A stretch of 6,120 nt of DNA from Candidatus Parcubacteria bacterium (GCA_027024305.1 JALVSO010000021.1:1-6120), one strand, 5' to 3'. Shown: positions 1 to 5,493, counted from the first letter of the stretch. Notes: a model not told the origin generated them from the sequence alone. Made by a program: numbers and translations.

Positions 1-48
1 TAATTTGATGTTCATAACACCATCAATAATAGAATATCCACAGCTTTG

Positions 49-80
49 GTAAAAGATATCTCATTTGAGGTATCTTTTAC
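49..80 (+). terminator. Hairpin at the end of an upstream transcript
   Basis: A 15-bp inverted repeat (arms 49-63 and 66-80) is perfect except for one T opposite G. That pair is a G-U wobble only in plus-strand RNA, which favours the plus strand. The 3' arm ends in a T-rich run followed by CTTTA. An open frame entering from the left edge (from base 2) stops at TAA 50-52, inside the stem, so this may be the terminator of a gene lying mostly outside the window. Only 16 codons of that frame are visible, too few to identify. Confidence 0.45.
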
Positions 81-132
81 TTTAGACTGGGTTTTATTTC
101 GGGTATCATTTTGTGTTGGACAATACTTAAAC

Positions 133-161
133 TTGTTTTATTTGAAAATCTACAGTATAAT
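133..161 (+). promoter_or_regulatory. Sigma70-type promoter of the small RNA
   Basis: A -35 TTGTTT (133-138), a 17-base spacer and a perfect -10 TATAAT (156-161) predict a start near base 168. No open frame with a ribosome binding site follows; a terminator follows instead at 268-296. This points to a non-coding transcript. Confidence 0.65.
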
Positions 162-167
162 GCTCTT

Positions 168-296
168 AACGCGCTCGTCATAGATTGGCGTGTTTAAATT
201 TCCTCCATGCCGGAAAAGCAAAGGGTAAAATAGAGCAGCTGAAATTGAAAGGTAGGCGAGGAGTAGAGACTGCGGTGCACCCGCGGTCTTTTTTAA
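168..296 (+). ncRNA. Putative structured small RNA, family unknown
   Basis: A good promoter and an intrinsic terminator bracket about 125 bases without a credible gene. The predicted RNA begins with a 7-bp hairpin (AACGCGC 168-174 with GCGTGTT 188-194, one G-U pair). It continues with a longer stem pairing AATTTC (197-202) with GAAATT (241-246) and ends in the terminator hairpin. It contains GGAA and, further on, AGCAGC, which recall bacterial signal recognition particle RNA, but the order and spacing do not fit that domain. I cannot assign it to a known family. It lies head to tail against the oppositely transcribed CHC2 gene, each with its own terminator between them. Confidence 0.45.
268..296 (+). 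terminator. Intrinsic terminator of the small RNA
   Basis: GACTGCGG (268-275) pairs with CCGCGGTC (281-288) with one T-G pair, around a five-base loop. It is followed directly by a run of six T and then AATAAT. This is a textbook Rho-independent terminator on the plus strand. Confidence 0.8.
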
Positions 297-327
297 TAAT
301 AAAAAACGGCGATCACATCGCCGTTTT
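295..327 (-). terminator. Intrinsic terminator of the CHC2 gene
   Basis: The arms 303-313 and 317-327 (core CGGCGAT/ATCGCCG) form a perfect stem with a CAC loop. On the minus strand it is followed by TTTTTTATTATT. It sits immediately after the TGA at 327-329 and back to back with the plus-strand terminator at 268-296. It thus separates two convergent transcripts. Confidence 0.75.
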
Positions 328-638
328 CAATACTCTCCCCTTTTTTTCATCCATCTCTCTAAAAAGAGAACCGCCTCGGCAAAAGAACACCTATTGTATT
401 CCATTACAAAATAAATCGGTTTCTCATAATGGGCACCACAACCATAGCAATGGGCTGCATTTTGCCCCCACCCTCCTCTTTCAATTCGTAGTGACGGTGT
501 TTTTTCATCATGGAAAGGACAAAGAAAATATCTTTTCTTCCAAGGCTCCTCTCCCAGAAGATCTTTTAGTAATTCCAACATATCAACCTTCATTACCCTG
601 CCGATTCTCTCCGGCTTAAATCGCTTTCTCTTGCTCAT
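327..638 (-). CDS. Free-standing CHC2 (DnaG-type) zinc-finger protein
   Basis: This 103-aa protein matches the N-terminal zinc-binding domain of DnaG primase. It has CPFHDEKTPSL with Cys40 and His43, then CYGCG with Cys64 and Cys67 as the remaining ligands, then FVMEYNRCSFAEAV, which corresponds to the helix after the zinc ribbon. There is no TOPRIM catalytic domain, so it cannot be a complete primase; DNA binding or a replication accessory role is inference. The ATG at 636-638 is chosen because GGAGG lies 8 bases upstream. A frame extension to TTG 653 would start inside that site. Its three Trp codons are all TGG. It ends at TGA directly before a terminator. If TGA is read as Trp here too, the frame runs a further 59 codons to TAG 150-152 through two terminators, giving a tail that does not look like a natural domain. 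The true 3' end is therefore uncertain. Confidence 0.8.
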   Translation of the reverse strand: MSKRKRFKPERIGRVMKVDMLELLKDLLGEEPWKKRYFLCPFHDEKTPSLRIERGGWGQNAAHCYGCGAHYEKPIYFVMEYNRCSFAEAVLFLERWMKKRGEY

Positions 639-670
639 TTTAAAATCCTCCAAAAAAAATACCTGTTTTT

Positions 671-679
671 ATAATAACA
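671..679 (-). promoter_or_regulatory. Extended -10 promoter of the CHC2 gene
   Basis: TGTTATTAT on the minus strand is an extended -10 (TGn plus TATTAT). It predicts a start near 664 and a leader of about 26 bases that contains the GGAGG site. No clear -35 is visible. Confidence 0.4.
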
Positions 680-737
680 CAAAAAACTAATCTTAAAAAG
701 CTTTGGTTTTTAAAACTTGAAGGTAAGGAATTAACCT

Positions 738-765
738 TTGACATTTTCCAATAAATTGATAAAAT
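738..765 (+). promoter_or_regulatory. rpsO promoter giving a leaderless mRNA
   Basis: A perfect -35 TTGACA (738-743), a 16-base spacer ending in TGA (extended -10) and -10 TAAAAT (760-765) are followed by only seven bases before the ATG at 773. The predicted transcription start coincides with the start codon, and there is no Shine-Dalgarno sequence. Confidence 0.75.
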
Positions 766-772
766 ACCGGTT

Positions 773-1042
773 ATGTCAAAACAAAGAGAATTAAAGAAAG
801 AGGCTCTATCAAAAGCCGGATTAGATCCAAACAATCCGGGAGGAATTGCCGAACAAATTACCATGCTTTCAGCTAGGATTGATAATCTGGCCGAGCATCT
901 AAAAACCAACCGAAAAGATTTACATTCAACCAGAGGTCTCTTGCAAATGATTGCCAACAGAAGGAAATTGATTAAATATCTAAAAAGAAGAAATTTAAAA
1001 CTTTGGGAAGAATTGGCTGAAAAGTTAAATCTTAAAAAATAA
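773..1042 (+). CDS. rpsO: Ribosomal protein S15
   Basis: The 89-aa product is the usual length of bacterial S15, the primary 16S rRNA-binding protein of the 30S platform. The family core is clear: the helix with ARIDNLAEHLKTNRKD, the turn with HSTRGLL, and the RRKLIKYLKRRN segment (about residues 35-75) that binds the central rRNA junction. The C terminus EELAEKLNLKK also fits. The ATG at 773 is supported by the promoter 7 bases upstream, which implies a leaderless message. Its single Trp is TGG and it stops with TAA. In many bacteria rpsO precedes pnp; here it stands alone, and a terminator follows at once. The next gene converges on it, with its possible TAA stop (1043-1045) directly abutting this one. 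Confidence 0.96.
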   Translation: MSKQRELKKEALSKAGLDPNNPGGIAEQITMLSARIDNLAEHLKTNRKDLHSTRGLLQMIANRRKLIKYLKRRNLKLWEELAEKLNLKK

Positions 1043-1044
1043 TT

Positions 1045-1073
1045 AAAAAAAGACTCATCCATGAGTCTTTTTT
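1045..1073. terminator. Bidirectional terminator between rpsO and the convergent small gene
   Basis: AAAAAAGACTCAT (1046-1058) and its exact complement (1061-1073) flank a two-base centre. Each strand therefore gets a hairpin followed by a T run. It serves rpsO on the plus strand. On the minus strand it overlaps the last codons of the small gene, whose TGA (1055-1057) lies inside the hairpin. Confidence 0.8.
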
Positions 1074-1270
1074 AGATAGTCTTTCCAAAATTTCTCCGGC
1101 TCCTCCCAGCCATCTATGCTGATCTCACCGGTGCCATCAACCCCAACAGGGGAATAAGGAAAAATTATTTTCCCCGAATCATCCGGCATCAATCTCCTTT
1201 TTATTCCCGGCGATGAGATACGGAGAATTTTTCCAATGGCATTTGGTAATCTTTTTTTTATGAATTTCAT
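1055..1270 (-). CDS. Small protein of unknown function (71 aa)
   Basis: I do not recognise this protein. It is basic at the N terminus (MKFIKKRLP), has no membrane segment or cysteine motif, and is acidic and tryptophan-containing at the C terminus (GWEEPEKFWKDY). The start at 1268-1270 is supported by AGGGGG about 8 bases upstream and by a start-stop overlap (ATGA) with the small gene before it, so the two are probably translationally coupled. Both Trp codons are TGG. The end depends on the code. With TGA as stop it ends at 1055. With TGA as Trp it gains W-V-F-F and ends at TAA 1043-1045, exactly abutting the stop of rpsO. A terminator hairpin covers this end either way. Confidence 0.6.
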   Translation of the reverse strand: MKFIKKRLPNAIGKILRISSPGIKRRLMPDDSGKIIFPYSPVGVDGTGEISIDGWEEPEKFWKDYLKKTHG

Positions 1271-1407
1271 TTATTCGTCCCCCTCAAACAAATCCAAGGA
1301 ATTACCCTAACTGATTTATAAGAAAAAACCAGATATTCATTTTTCCCATAATAAAACATTACTCCATTTTTAGGAAAAAATGAAAAAATTTTAATTAAAA
1401 TTTTCAT
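1267..1407 (-). CDS. Small protein of unknown function (46-49 aa)
   Basis: This short frame (MKILIKIFSFFPKNG... ending LRGTNK) is supported mainly by its translation signals. A perfect GAGGAGG (1416-1422) lies 8 bases before the ATG, a promoter is upstream, and the end overlaps the ATG of the next gene as ATGA. With TGA as Trp the frame continues W-N-S to TAA 1258-1260, overlapping its neighbour by 13 bases. Its one internal Trp is TGG. The product is basic and aromatic-rich and matches nothing I know. It could be a leader peptide for the next gene. The start codon lies in an AT-rich hairpin (1372-1418) that could limit its translation. Confidence 0.45.
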   Translation of the reverse strand: MKILIKIFSFFPKNGVMFYYGKNEYLVFSYKSVRVIPWICLRGTNK

Positions 1408-1418
1408 TTTTTAAACCT
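1372..1418 (-). promoter_or_regulatory. AT-rich hairpin over a ribosome binding site and start codon
   Basis: In minus-strand RNA, AAAAAATGAAAATTTT (which contains the ATG at 1407) is complementary to the downstream AAAATTTTTTCATTTTTT apart from a two-base slip. Flanking AGG (1418-1416, part of the Shine-Dalgarno) can pair with CCT (1374-1372). The fold would hide both the ribosome site and the start codon. It is almost all A-U, so it should melt easily. Confidence 0.35.
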
Positions 1419-1442
1419 CCTCAATTGTTGACAACCTTCAAA

Positions 1443-1451
1443 ATTATATCA
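1443..1451 (-). promoter_or_regulatory. Extended -10 promoter of the two small genes
   Basis: TGATATAAT on the minus strand is a perfect extended -10. It predicts a start near 1436 and a leader of about 29 bases carrying GAGGAGG. A short palindrome TTGTTGACAA (1425-1434) lies within this leader. No good -35 is seen. Confidence 0.55.
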
Positions 1452-1452
1452 C

Positions 1453-1530
1453 AAAAAGATTTATAAAATGAAAAGCCCCTAGCAAGCTAGAGACTTTTCA
1501 GTACTGACCCGAAGTAAACTTCAAGTCAGT
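1453..1530 (-). ncRNA. Putative small RNA of two tandem hairpins
   Basis: A minus-strand promoter predicts a start at 1530, the first base of a 12-bp hairpin (1525-1530, 1519-1524 and loop TTTA, closed by 1503-1514). A second hairpin follows after two bases (1469-1500) with a CTTG apical loop and T-rich sequence after it, so it may be the terminator. Both stems have internal positions that mismatch on the plus strand but become G-U pairs on the minus strand (two in the first, two in the second). This fixes the strand. A 29-codon frame also crosses it if TGA is Trp, but it has no ribosome site. The function is unknown; an attenuator for the small genes downstream is possible. Confidence 0.5.
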
Positions 1531-1536
1531 TCCCAT

Positions 1537-1564
1537 ATTATATATAATCATTCCTTAAATGCAA
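1537..1564 (-). promoter_or_regulatory. Promoter of the two-hairpin small RNA
   Basis: The minus strand shows TATAAT (1537-1542) with TTGCAT (1559-1564) 16 bases upstream. The predicted start falls on the first base of the 5' hairpin at 1530. Confidence 0.5.
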
Positions 1565-1647
1565 GGACCCCTGTGGAAAACTGACTCATTTAAAAATAGC
1601 GAAGAGATTGGATATTTAAATTCTTTTGTTGCGGTAATTTATTAACA

Positions 1648-1675
1648 GTGACTTTTAAAAAGATAATGTTAAAAT
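1648..1675 (+). promoter_or_regulatory. Promoter of the lipid kinase gene, leaderless
   Basis: TGTTAAAAT (1667-1675) is an extended -10, with a weak -35 GTGACT (1648-1653). Only six bases separate it from ATG 1682. That ATG is in frame with the gene only if TGA 1694-1696 is read through, so promoter and recoding support each other. Confidence 0.6.
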
Positions 1676-1681
1676 CATTCC

Positions 1682-2332
1682 ATGGATTTGCTATGAGAAG
1701 AAGTGGGGAGGTTGGATTTTTTTAAAATTATCATCTTTATTTTCTTAATAACTTTGGCGGTTGTTTTTTCTGATTTTTTAAGAAAAAGATGTAAGAATAA
1801 AGAAGTTTTAAGAAAAGTTCCTCACATTCTTATTGGCTTACTTTTCTCTTTCAGCCCCTTTTTTATGGGAAAAGTTGAGATTATCATCTCTTCCATTATC
1901 TTGGTTTTAGGGGTTTTAATTGGAAAATATTCTCCTTTTTTCAACTCAGTTTTTTCCATTGAACGACTAAGTTTTGGCATGTGATTAACCCCCTTGTCCC
2001 TGGGCCTGATGGCCGAACTCTGACTGCCCCAAAACCCCTCGGCCTTCCTCTTTGGAATGCTGGTTTTAACCTTTTCCGATGCTCTGGCCGCCCTGGTTGG
2101 CCAAGGAGCGTCAAAAAAAATACCTTACTTCCAAAAAAGCCTTCGGGGATCAACGGCTTTCTTCTTAAGCACCCTGATAATCTTTTTTATCCTTTCACCA
2201 AAAATAAAACTTTTTGATTTCCTTTGAATTTCGCTCCTTCTAACTTTTTTGGAAATTATTCTAATCTTCGGGCTGGACAACCTCTTTCTGCCTCTCATAG
2301 CCGCCTGACTCTTTTCTATCTTTATTCTCTAA
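1682..2332 (+). CDS. Polyprenol/diacylglycerol kinase-like membrane protein (SEC59/DGK1/VTE5 family)
   Basis: Read with TGA as Trp, this is one 216-aa frame ending at TAA 2330-2332. The family consists of membrane CTP-dependent kinases for dolichol, diacylglycerol or phytol. Family landmarks appear in order: RKVPH (44-48) after the first membrane helix, FSDALAALVG (131-140), KSLRGS (152-157, usually KSLEGS) and GLDNLFLPLIAA near the end (197-208). About six hydrophobic segments are visible and the length is typical. All five Trp residues (5, 101, 114, 182 and 209) are TGA; there is no TGG. With the standard code only a 93-aa N-terminal piece would remain, and the landmarks after residue 101 would be lost. 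The start at 1682 is favoured over GTG 1703 because the extended -10 lies six bases upstream. The lipid substrate cannot be told from sequence. The last 72 bases overlap the convergent PBP2 gene. Confidence 0.85.
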
Positions 2333-4039
2333 AGGAAAACCATAGCGCTCCCCCACTCCGGAATAATATAAATCTTTAAAGAACTCCGCAGCGGCCACGG
2401 AAACCGACTGTTTGGTGTCTTTGGGACCGTTTTCAGCCAAAAAAACCAGAGCGTATTTGGGCTTATCGTAGGGGAAGAAAGCTATCAACCAAGAATTTTC
2501 CCTGGTTCTGCCCTTAATCTGAGCCGTTCCGGATTTGGAAGCGATTTTCAAAAAATCAAAATTTAAAGATTGGGTGGTTCCACTCAGAACCGTTTCTCGC
2601 ATGGCCCCCCTAACGGCCCGCAAATCTTTTTGGTCAACATCAATCTCCCTTTTAATTTGAGGGGGGCTATTTTTTAAAACCCTGGGCTCCAAAATCTTGC
2701 CATCGTTGGCAATGGCTGAAACGGCCACCAGAGCCTGCAAAGGGGTAGCTTGAAAACCAAATTGACCGATGGAGGTGTAGTAGGTGTTTCCGATGTTTCA
2801 AGGGCGGGCATTCCTAAAAGCCTTCTTTTTTCATTCCGGATTGGGCACCAGACCGGTTTTTTCCGAAAACTTCTCAATGCCGGTTTTTTCTCCAAAACCA
2901 AAATTCTTAAAGTACCTTTCCAGCTTTTCAATGCCAAGGCCTTTGATGTGCTCCGGAGGATAACCGCCACCAAGAAGGTAAAAATAAACATTGGATGACC
3001 AGGCAATGGCTTGATTTAAATCAATGGTTCCATGGTTTTTCCAGTCCCAAAAAACGGATGGTTTGTCCGGAAAGTAAGGGTTGGGAATGACTAGCTTTCC
3101 CCGAGTCACAACTTTTTTATTTGGATAAATTATTTTTTCTTTTAGGGCGGCAGCGGCCACAAACGGCTTAACAATGGACCCGGGAGTGTATTCTCCATAG
3201 GTAACCTTGTTTAAAAAAGGGTTGGCTTTGTCACGCAGGTATTTTTTAATCTTCTCTTTATCTTTAGCCTCGGTCATAACCTCCGATGAGTATTCCGGCA
3301 GAGAAGTCATGGCCAAAATTTCTCCGCTTTCCACATCCATCATTGCCCCGGCCCCGCCAACAAAGGCTTTTTCTTTAATATATTTTTTCAAGGCCGAAAA
3401 CATTTTTTCTTGAAGATCCGCATCTATGGACAAGTGAATATTATCACCGGCCAGGGGCTCCTTAACCACATTGTCGGCAATAATCTTGCCGGCTGAATTA
3501 ACCTCTATTTTCCTTTTGCCCAAAGTTCCATTTAGAATATCATTGAAATACTTCTCTACCCCCCCTTTGCCCACATATTCTTTGGAAAAAAACTTTCCAC
3601 TCTTATCCTTCTGGGGATACGACAGAAAACCCAAAAGATGGGAGAAACCATCAGCTTCAATATACTTTCGTTTGGCAAATTCTTCATTGGGATTTTTTTC
3701 ATTTCAAATAAGCTCTCTACCGTTTCTATCAAAGACCACCCCCCTTTCAGCAAATAAAATTCCGGAGCGAGAAAAGTTGGCGATGGATTTTTTTAAATAC
3801 TCATCCCCCTTAACAATTTGGTAGCCATAGCTTCTGTAGGTAAAAAAAATAATCAACAGAATGAAAGCGGCAAAAAGTCCCCAGAAGGAAGCTCGGCCCA
3901 GGGGCTTCTCTATAACTCCCTCCAATCTGTCAGTGTCAAACCCGGGCAAATTTTTTGAATCAATCAGAGCCGAGTCGGCATCCATGGATAGCCTTCTTTC
4001 AAAGCGATATTTCTTTTTTCTCTTTTTTCTAAAAAACAT
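2261..4039 (-). CDS. mrdA: Penicillin-binding protein 2, peptidoglycan transpeptidase
   Basis: This 592-aa class B PBP crosslinks peptidoglycan outside the membrane. A basic cytoplasmic tail (1-50) is followed by one membrane helix (about 52-70), then the PBP dimerisation region with the RGVVFDRNGRELIWN segment (about 100-113). The transpeptidase domain has Ser288 in PGSIVKP (SxxK), SSN at 348-350 and KSGT at 502-505, so all catalytic motifs are intact. TGA encodes Trp112, Trp403 (in PEWKKK) and Trp414, and the last two are strongly conserved tryptophans of the family. Five other Trp are TGG. With the standard code the gene would be three disconnected pieces, all in the same frame. The ATG at 4037-4039 overlaps the end of the MreD-like gene by 11 bases and has no clear ribosome site, suggesting coupled translation. 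It ends with TAG. The C-terminal tail (about 570-592) is unconserved and lies over the end of the lipid kinase gene. Confidence 0.93.
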
Positions 4040-4283
4040 TTTTTTTAATTATTTCAACAAGTAAAAAAACCAATAGTGCCCCTACGGTATAGTATAGAGG
4101 AAAATGAGCCCCTCCGCCAAAAAGAATATCCAGAATCAACGAGAAAATAAGAAACTCAAAATATTGATTAAAAAAAAGTAAGCCCAAAAAAAGAGATAGA
4201 AAGAAAAGATATGGGGGAATAATAAAAAATAGAAAAATTAAAAATAAGTCAAATATAATTCTCAGATTAACCCCCTTGGACAT
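4029..4283 (-). CDS. Short MreD-like membrane protein
   Basis: This 84-aa, highly hydrophobic protein has about four closely packed membrane segments and a basic end (EIIKKNVF). The segment LILDILFGGG, followed by a hydrophobic helix, resembles the DLxxG region of MreD, the membrane partner of MreC in the cell-elongation machinery. The position directly before PBP2 is the classic mreD location. It is only about half the usual MreD length (around 160 aa), so it may be a reduced version or a different small membrane protein. The ATG at 4281-4283 has an extended -10 six bases upstream. The bases between include GGAG, too close to the ATG to be an ordinary Shine-Dalgarno. It ends with TAG inside the PBP2 start region. 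No Trp and no TGA occur in frame. Confidence 0.6.
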   Translation of the reverse strand: MSKGVNLRIIFDLFLIFLFFIIPPYLFFLSLFLGLLFFNQYFEFLIFSLILDILFGGGAHFPLYYTVGALLVFLLVEIIKKNVF

Positions 4284-4289
4284 TCTCCA

Positions 4290-4298
4290 ATTTTACCA
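4290..4298 (-). promoter_or_regulatory. Extended -10 promoter of the mreD-like gene and mrdA
   Basis: TGGTAAAAT on the minus strand lies six bases before the ATG of the MreD-like gene, the same arrangement as for ftsW, rpsO and the lipid kinase. It implies an internal, leaderless start within the cell-wall cluster. No -35 is evident. Confidence 0.5.
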
Positions 4299-4374
4299 TA
4301 GAAAATTTAAGGTTTTTAGCTTTTTAAAAATCCAATCCGCAAGCAAGCTAAGAAAAAACAATGGGCGGAGCACA

Positions 4375-5478
4375 TTATCTGGATCTTAGGATTCTTAAAA
4401 TAATACCGACGGCCAGAAGGGAAGCAAAAACAGCAGTCCCCCCCTTGGAAACAAAGGTTATGGGCATGCCCGACAAAGGAACCACACCCAGGGCCGCACC
4501 AATGTTGTAAAAGGCCGGAAAAACCAAGAGGGTTCCGAAACCGGCTACAATCATTTTTGAATAAGAATCACTCGCTCTCTCCGCCCCTCTAAAGATAAAA
4601 AACAGTAAAATCAAAAACGAAACAAGCAGAAGCGATGAGCCCAGAAAACCGAATTCCTCTGCAAAAATCGCGAAAATACTATCGCCCAGAGGTTCAGGAA
4701 TTAAACCCTGGTATTTTTGCAGAGAACTCCCAAAACCTCGACCGGCAAACTGACCGGAACCGATGGTTATTAAAGACTGATTTAGTTGATAACCTTCGGC
4801 CAAGATATCCGCGTTCTCGGGGGAAAAATAGACCTCTAGACGATCATGAACATAGGGCACAAAAAAGTAAAGCAGAGGCAAGAAAATAAACAGAGCTCCC
4901 AAAACCGGGATCAGAACAAATCTATATTTAATTCCGACCAAAAGCATTACCACCAGAGAAGCAAAAAGTATATTCAATAGGGTCCCGAAATCATGGATAT
5001 AAAAGTAAAATACCAAAAGAGGCAAAAATAAAATCGCAATAAAAAGAAAATAATTTTTAGCTCTCTTTAATTCTTTCCTATAGGCTAAAAGAACCGAACT
5101 TAAAAAAATAATAAAAATGTATTTAAAAAGCTCCGAGGGCTGAATACTTATTAGACCCAAATCCAATCAGCGCCGACCCCCCTTGAAATTCAACCCAACC
5201 CCCGGGATAAGAACGGCCAATTGCAAAAAAAGTCCGAAAAGAAAAATTTTTAAAGAGTTGACCCTCAATCACCTGGCTGAAAAAGTTCTTTTTGCCGTAG
5301 CCACAACAAACATAAAAACAAGACCGATAAAAATAGCCAAAATCTGTTTTGAAAAAACCGAAAAAAAGAAGTCCGGTCTTTTTAGGTCTGATAGGGCCGC
5401 TGAAAGAAAAATGAGGAAGCCGGAAAGAAGCAGGAAGATGGTTGTGTAGAGGACTCCTTTGTTCAGTTTTCTTAACAT
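4375..5478 (-). CDS. ftsW: FtsW-type SEDS peptidoglycan glycosyltransferase
   Basis: This 367-aa polytopic membrane protein has about ten hydrophobic helices. SEDS proteins polymerise lipid II into glycan strands; FtsW does so at the division septum. Landmarks are GFLIFLSAAL in helix 1, GGRRWLDLG...IQPSELFK (about 100-117), HDFGT (about 162-166), YQLNQSLITIGSG then GRGFGSSLQK (about 230-255) and IPEPLGDSIFAIFAEEFGF (about 260-278). The Asp in GDSIF (266) matches the essential SEDS Asp. The YQ...SLQK...PEP pattern and the RRW region favour FtsW over RodA, although MreD and PBP2 neighbours would suggest RodA. TGA encodes Trp70 and Trp104, and the second is the near-invariant RRW tryptophan. No TGG occurs. 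The ATG at 5476-5478 lies six bases after a perfect extended -10. It stops with TAA. Confidence 0.93.
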
Positions 5479-5484
5479 CCCGGT

Positions 5485-5493
5485 ATTATACCA
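5485..5493 (-). promoter_or_regulatory. ftsW promoter, extended -10, leaderless
   Basis: TGGTATAAT on the minus strand is a perfect extended -10. It is followed by ACCGGG and then the ATG, so the predicted RNA start is the A of the start codon. There is no Shine-Dalgarno site and no recognisable -35. The bases after the -10 resemble those at rpsO (ACCGGTT). Confidence 0.7.

Noticed and set aside
2..52. Plus-strand coding end entering from the left edge
   Set aside because: Only 16 codons are visible, with no recognisable motif; mentioned under the hairpin at 49-80 but not called as a gene.
168..296. Signal recognition particle RNA
   Set aside because: GGAA and AGCAGC are present, but the base after GGAA and the spacing to AGCAGC do not match the conserved apical domain.
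185..619. 144-codon plus-strand open frame
   Set aside because: It lies opposite the CHC2 gene and across two terminators, has no ribosome site, and its sequence resembles no protein.
640..1062. 140-codon minus-strand open frame
   Set aside because: It is the antisense shadow of rpsO, a certain gene.
1455..1536. 29-codon reading frame (with TGA as Trp) through the two-hairpin RNA
   Set aside because: Its ATG directly adjoins the -10 box, upstream of the predicted RNA start, and has no ribosome site. The double stem with strand-specific G-U pairs explains the sequence better.
35..1580. DnaA boxes and a replication origin (TATCCACA at 35-42, TGTGGAAAA at 1572-1580)
   Set aside because: There are only two imperfect boxes, 1.5 kb apart, with no cluster and no dnaA or dnaN nearby.
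1682..5478. Kinase, mrdA and ftsW as decayed pseudogenes with several stop codons
   Set aside because: Only TGA interrupts them, never TAA or TAG, with no frameshifts. The catalytic motifs are intact and the TGAs fall on conserved tryptophans.
1682..5478. TGA meaning glycine, as in Gracilibacteria
   Set aside because: RRW in FtsW and PEW in PBP2 are conserved tryptophans. Glycine at these sites would be unexpected in otherwise well conserved proteins.
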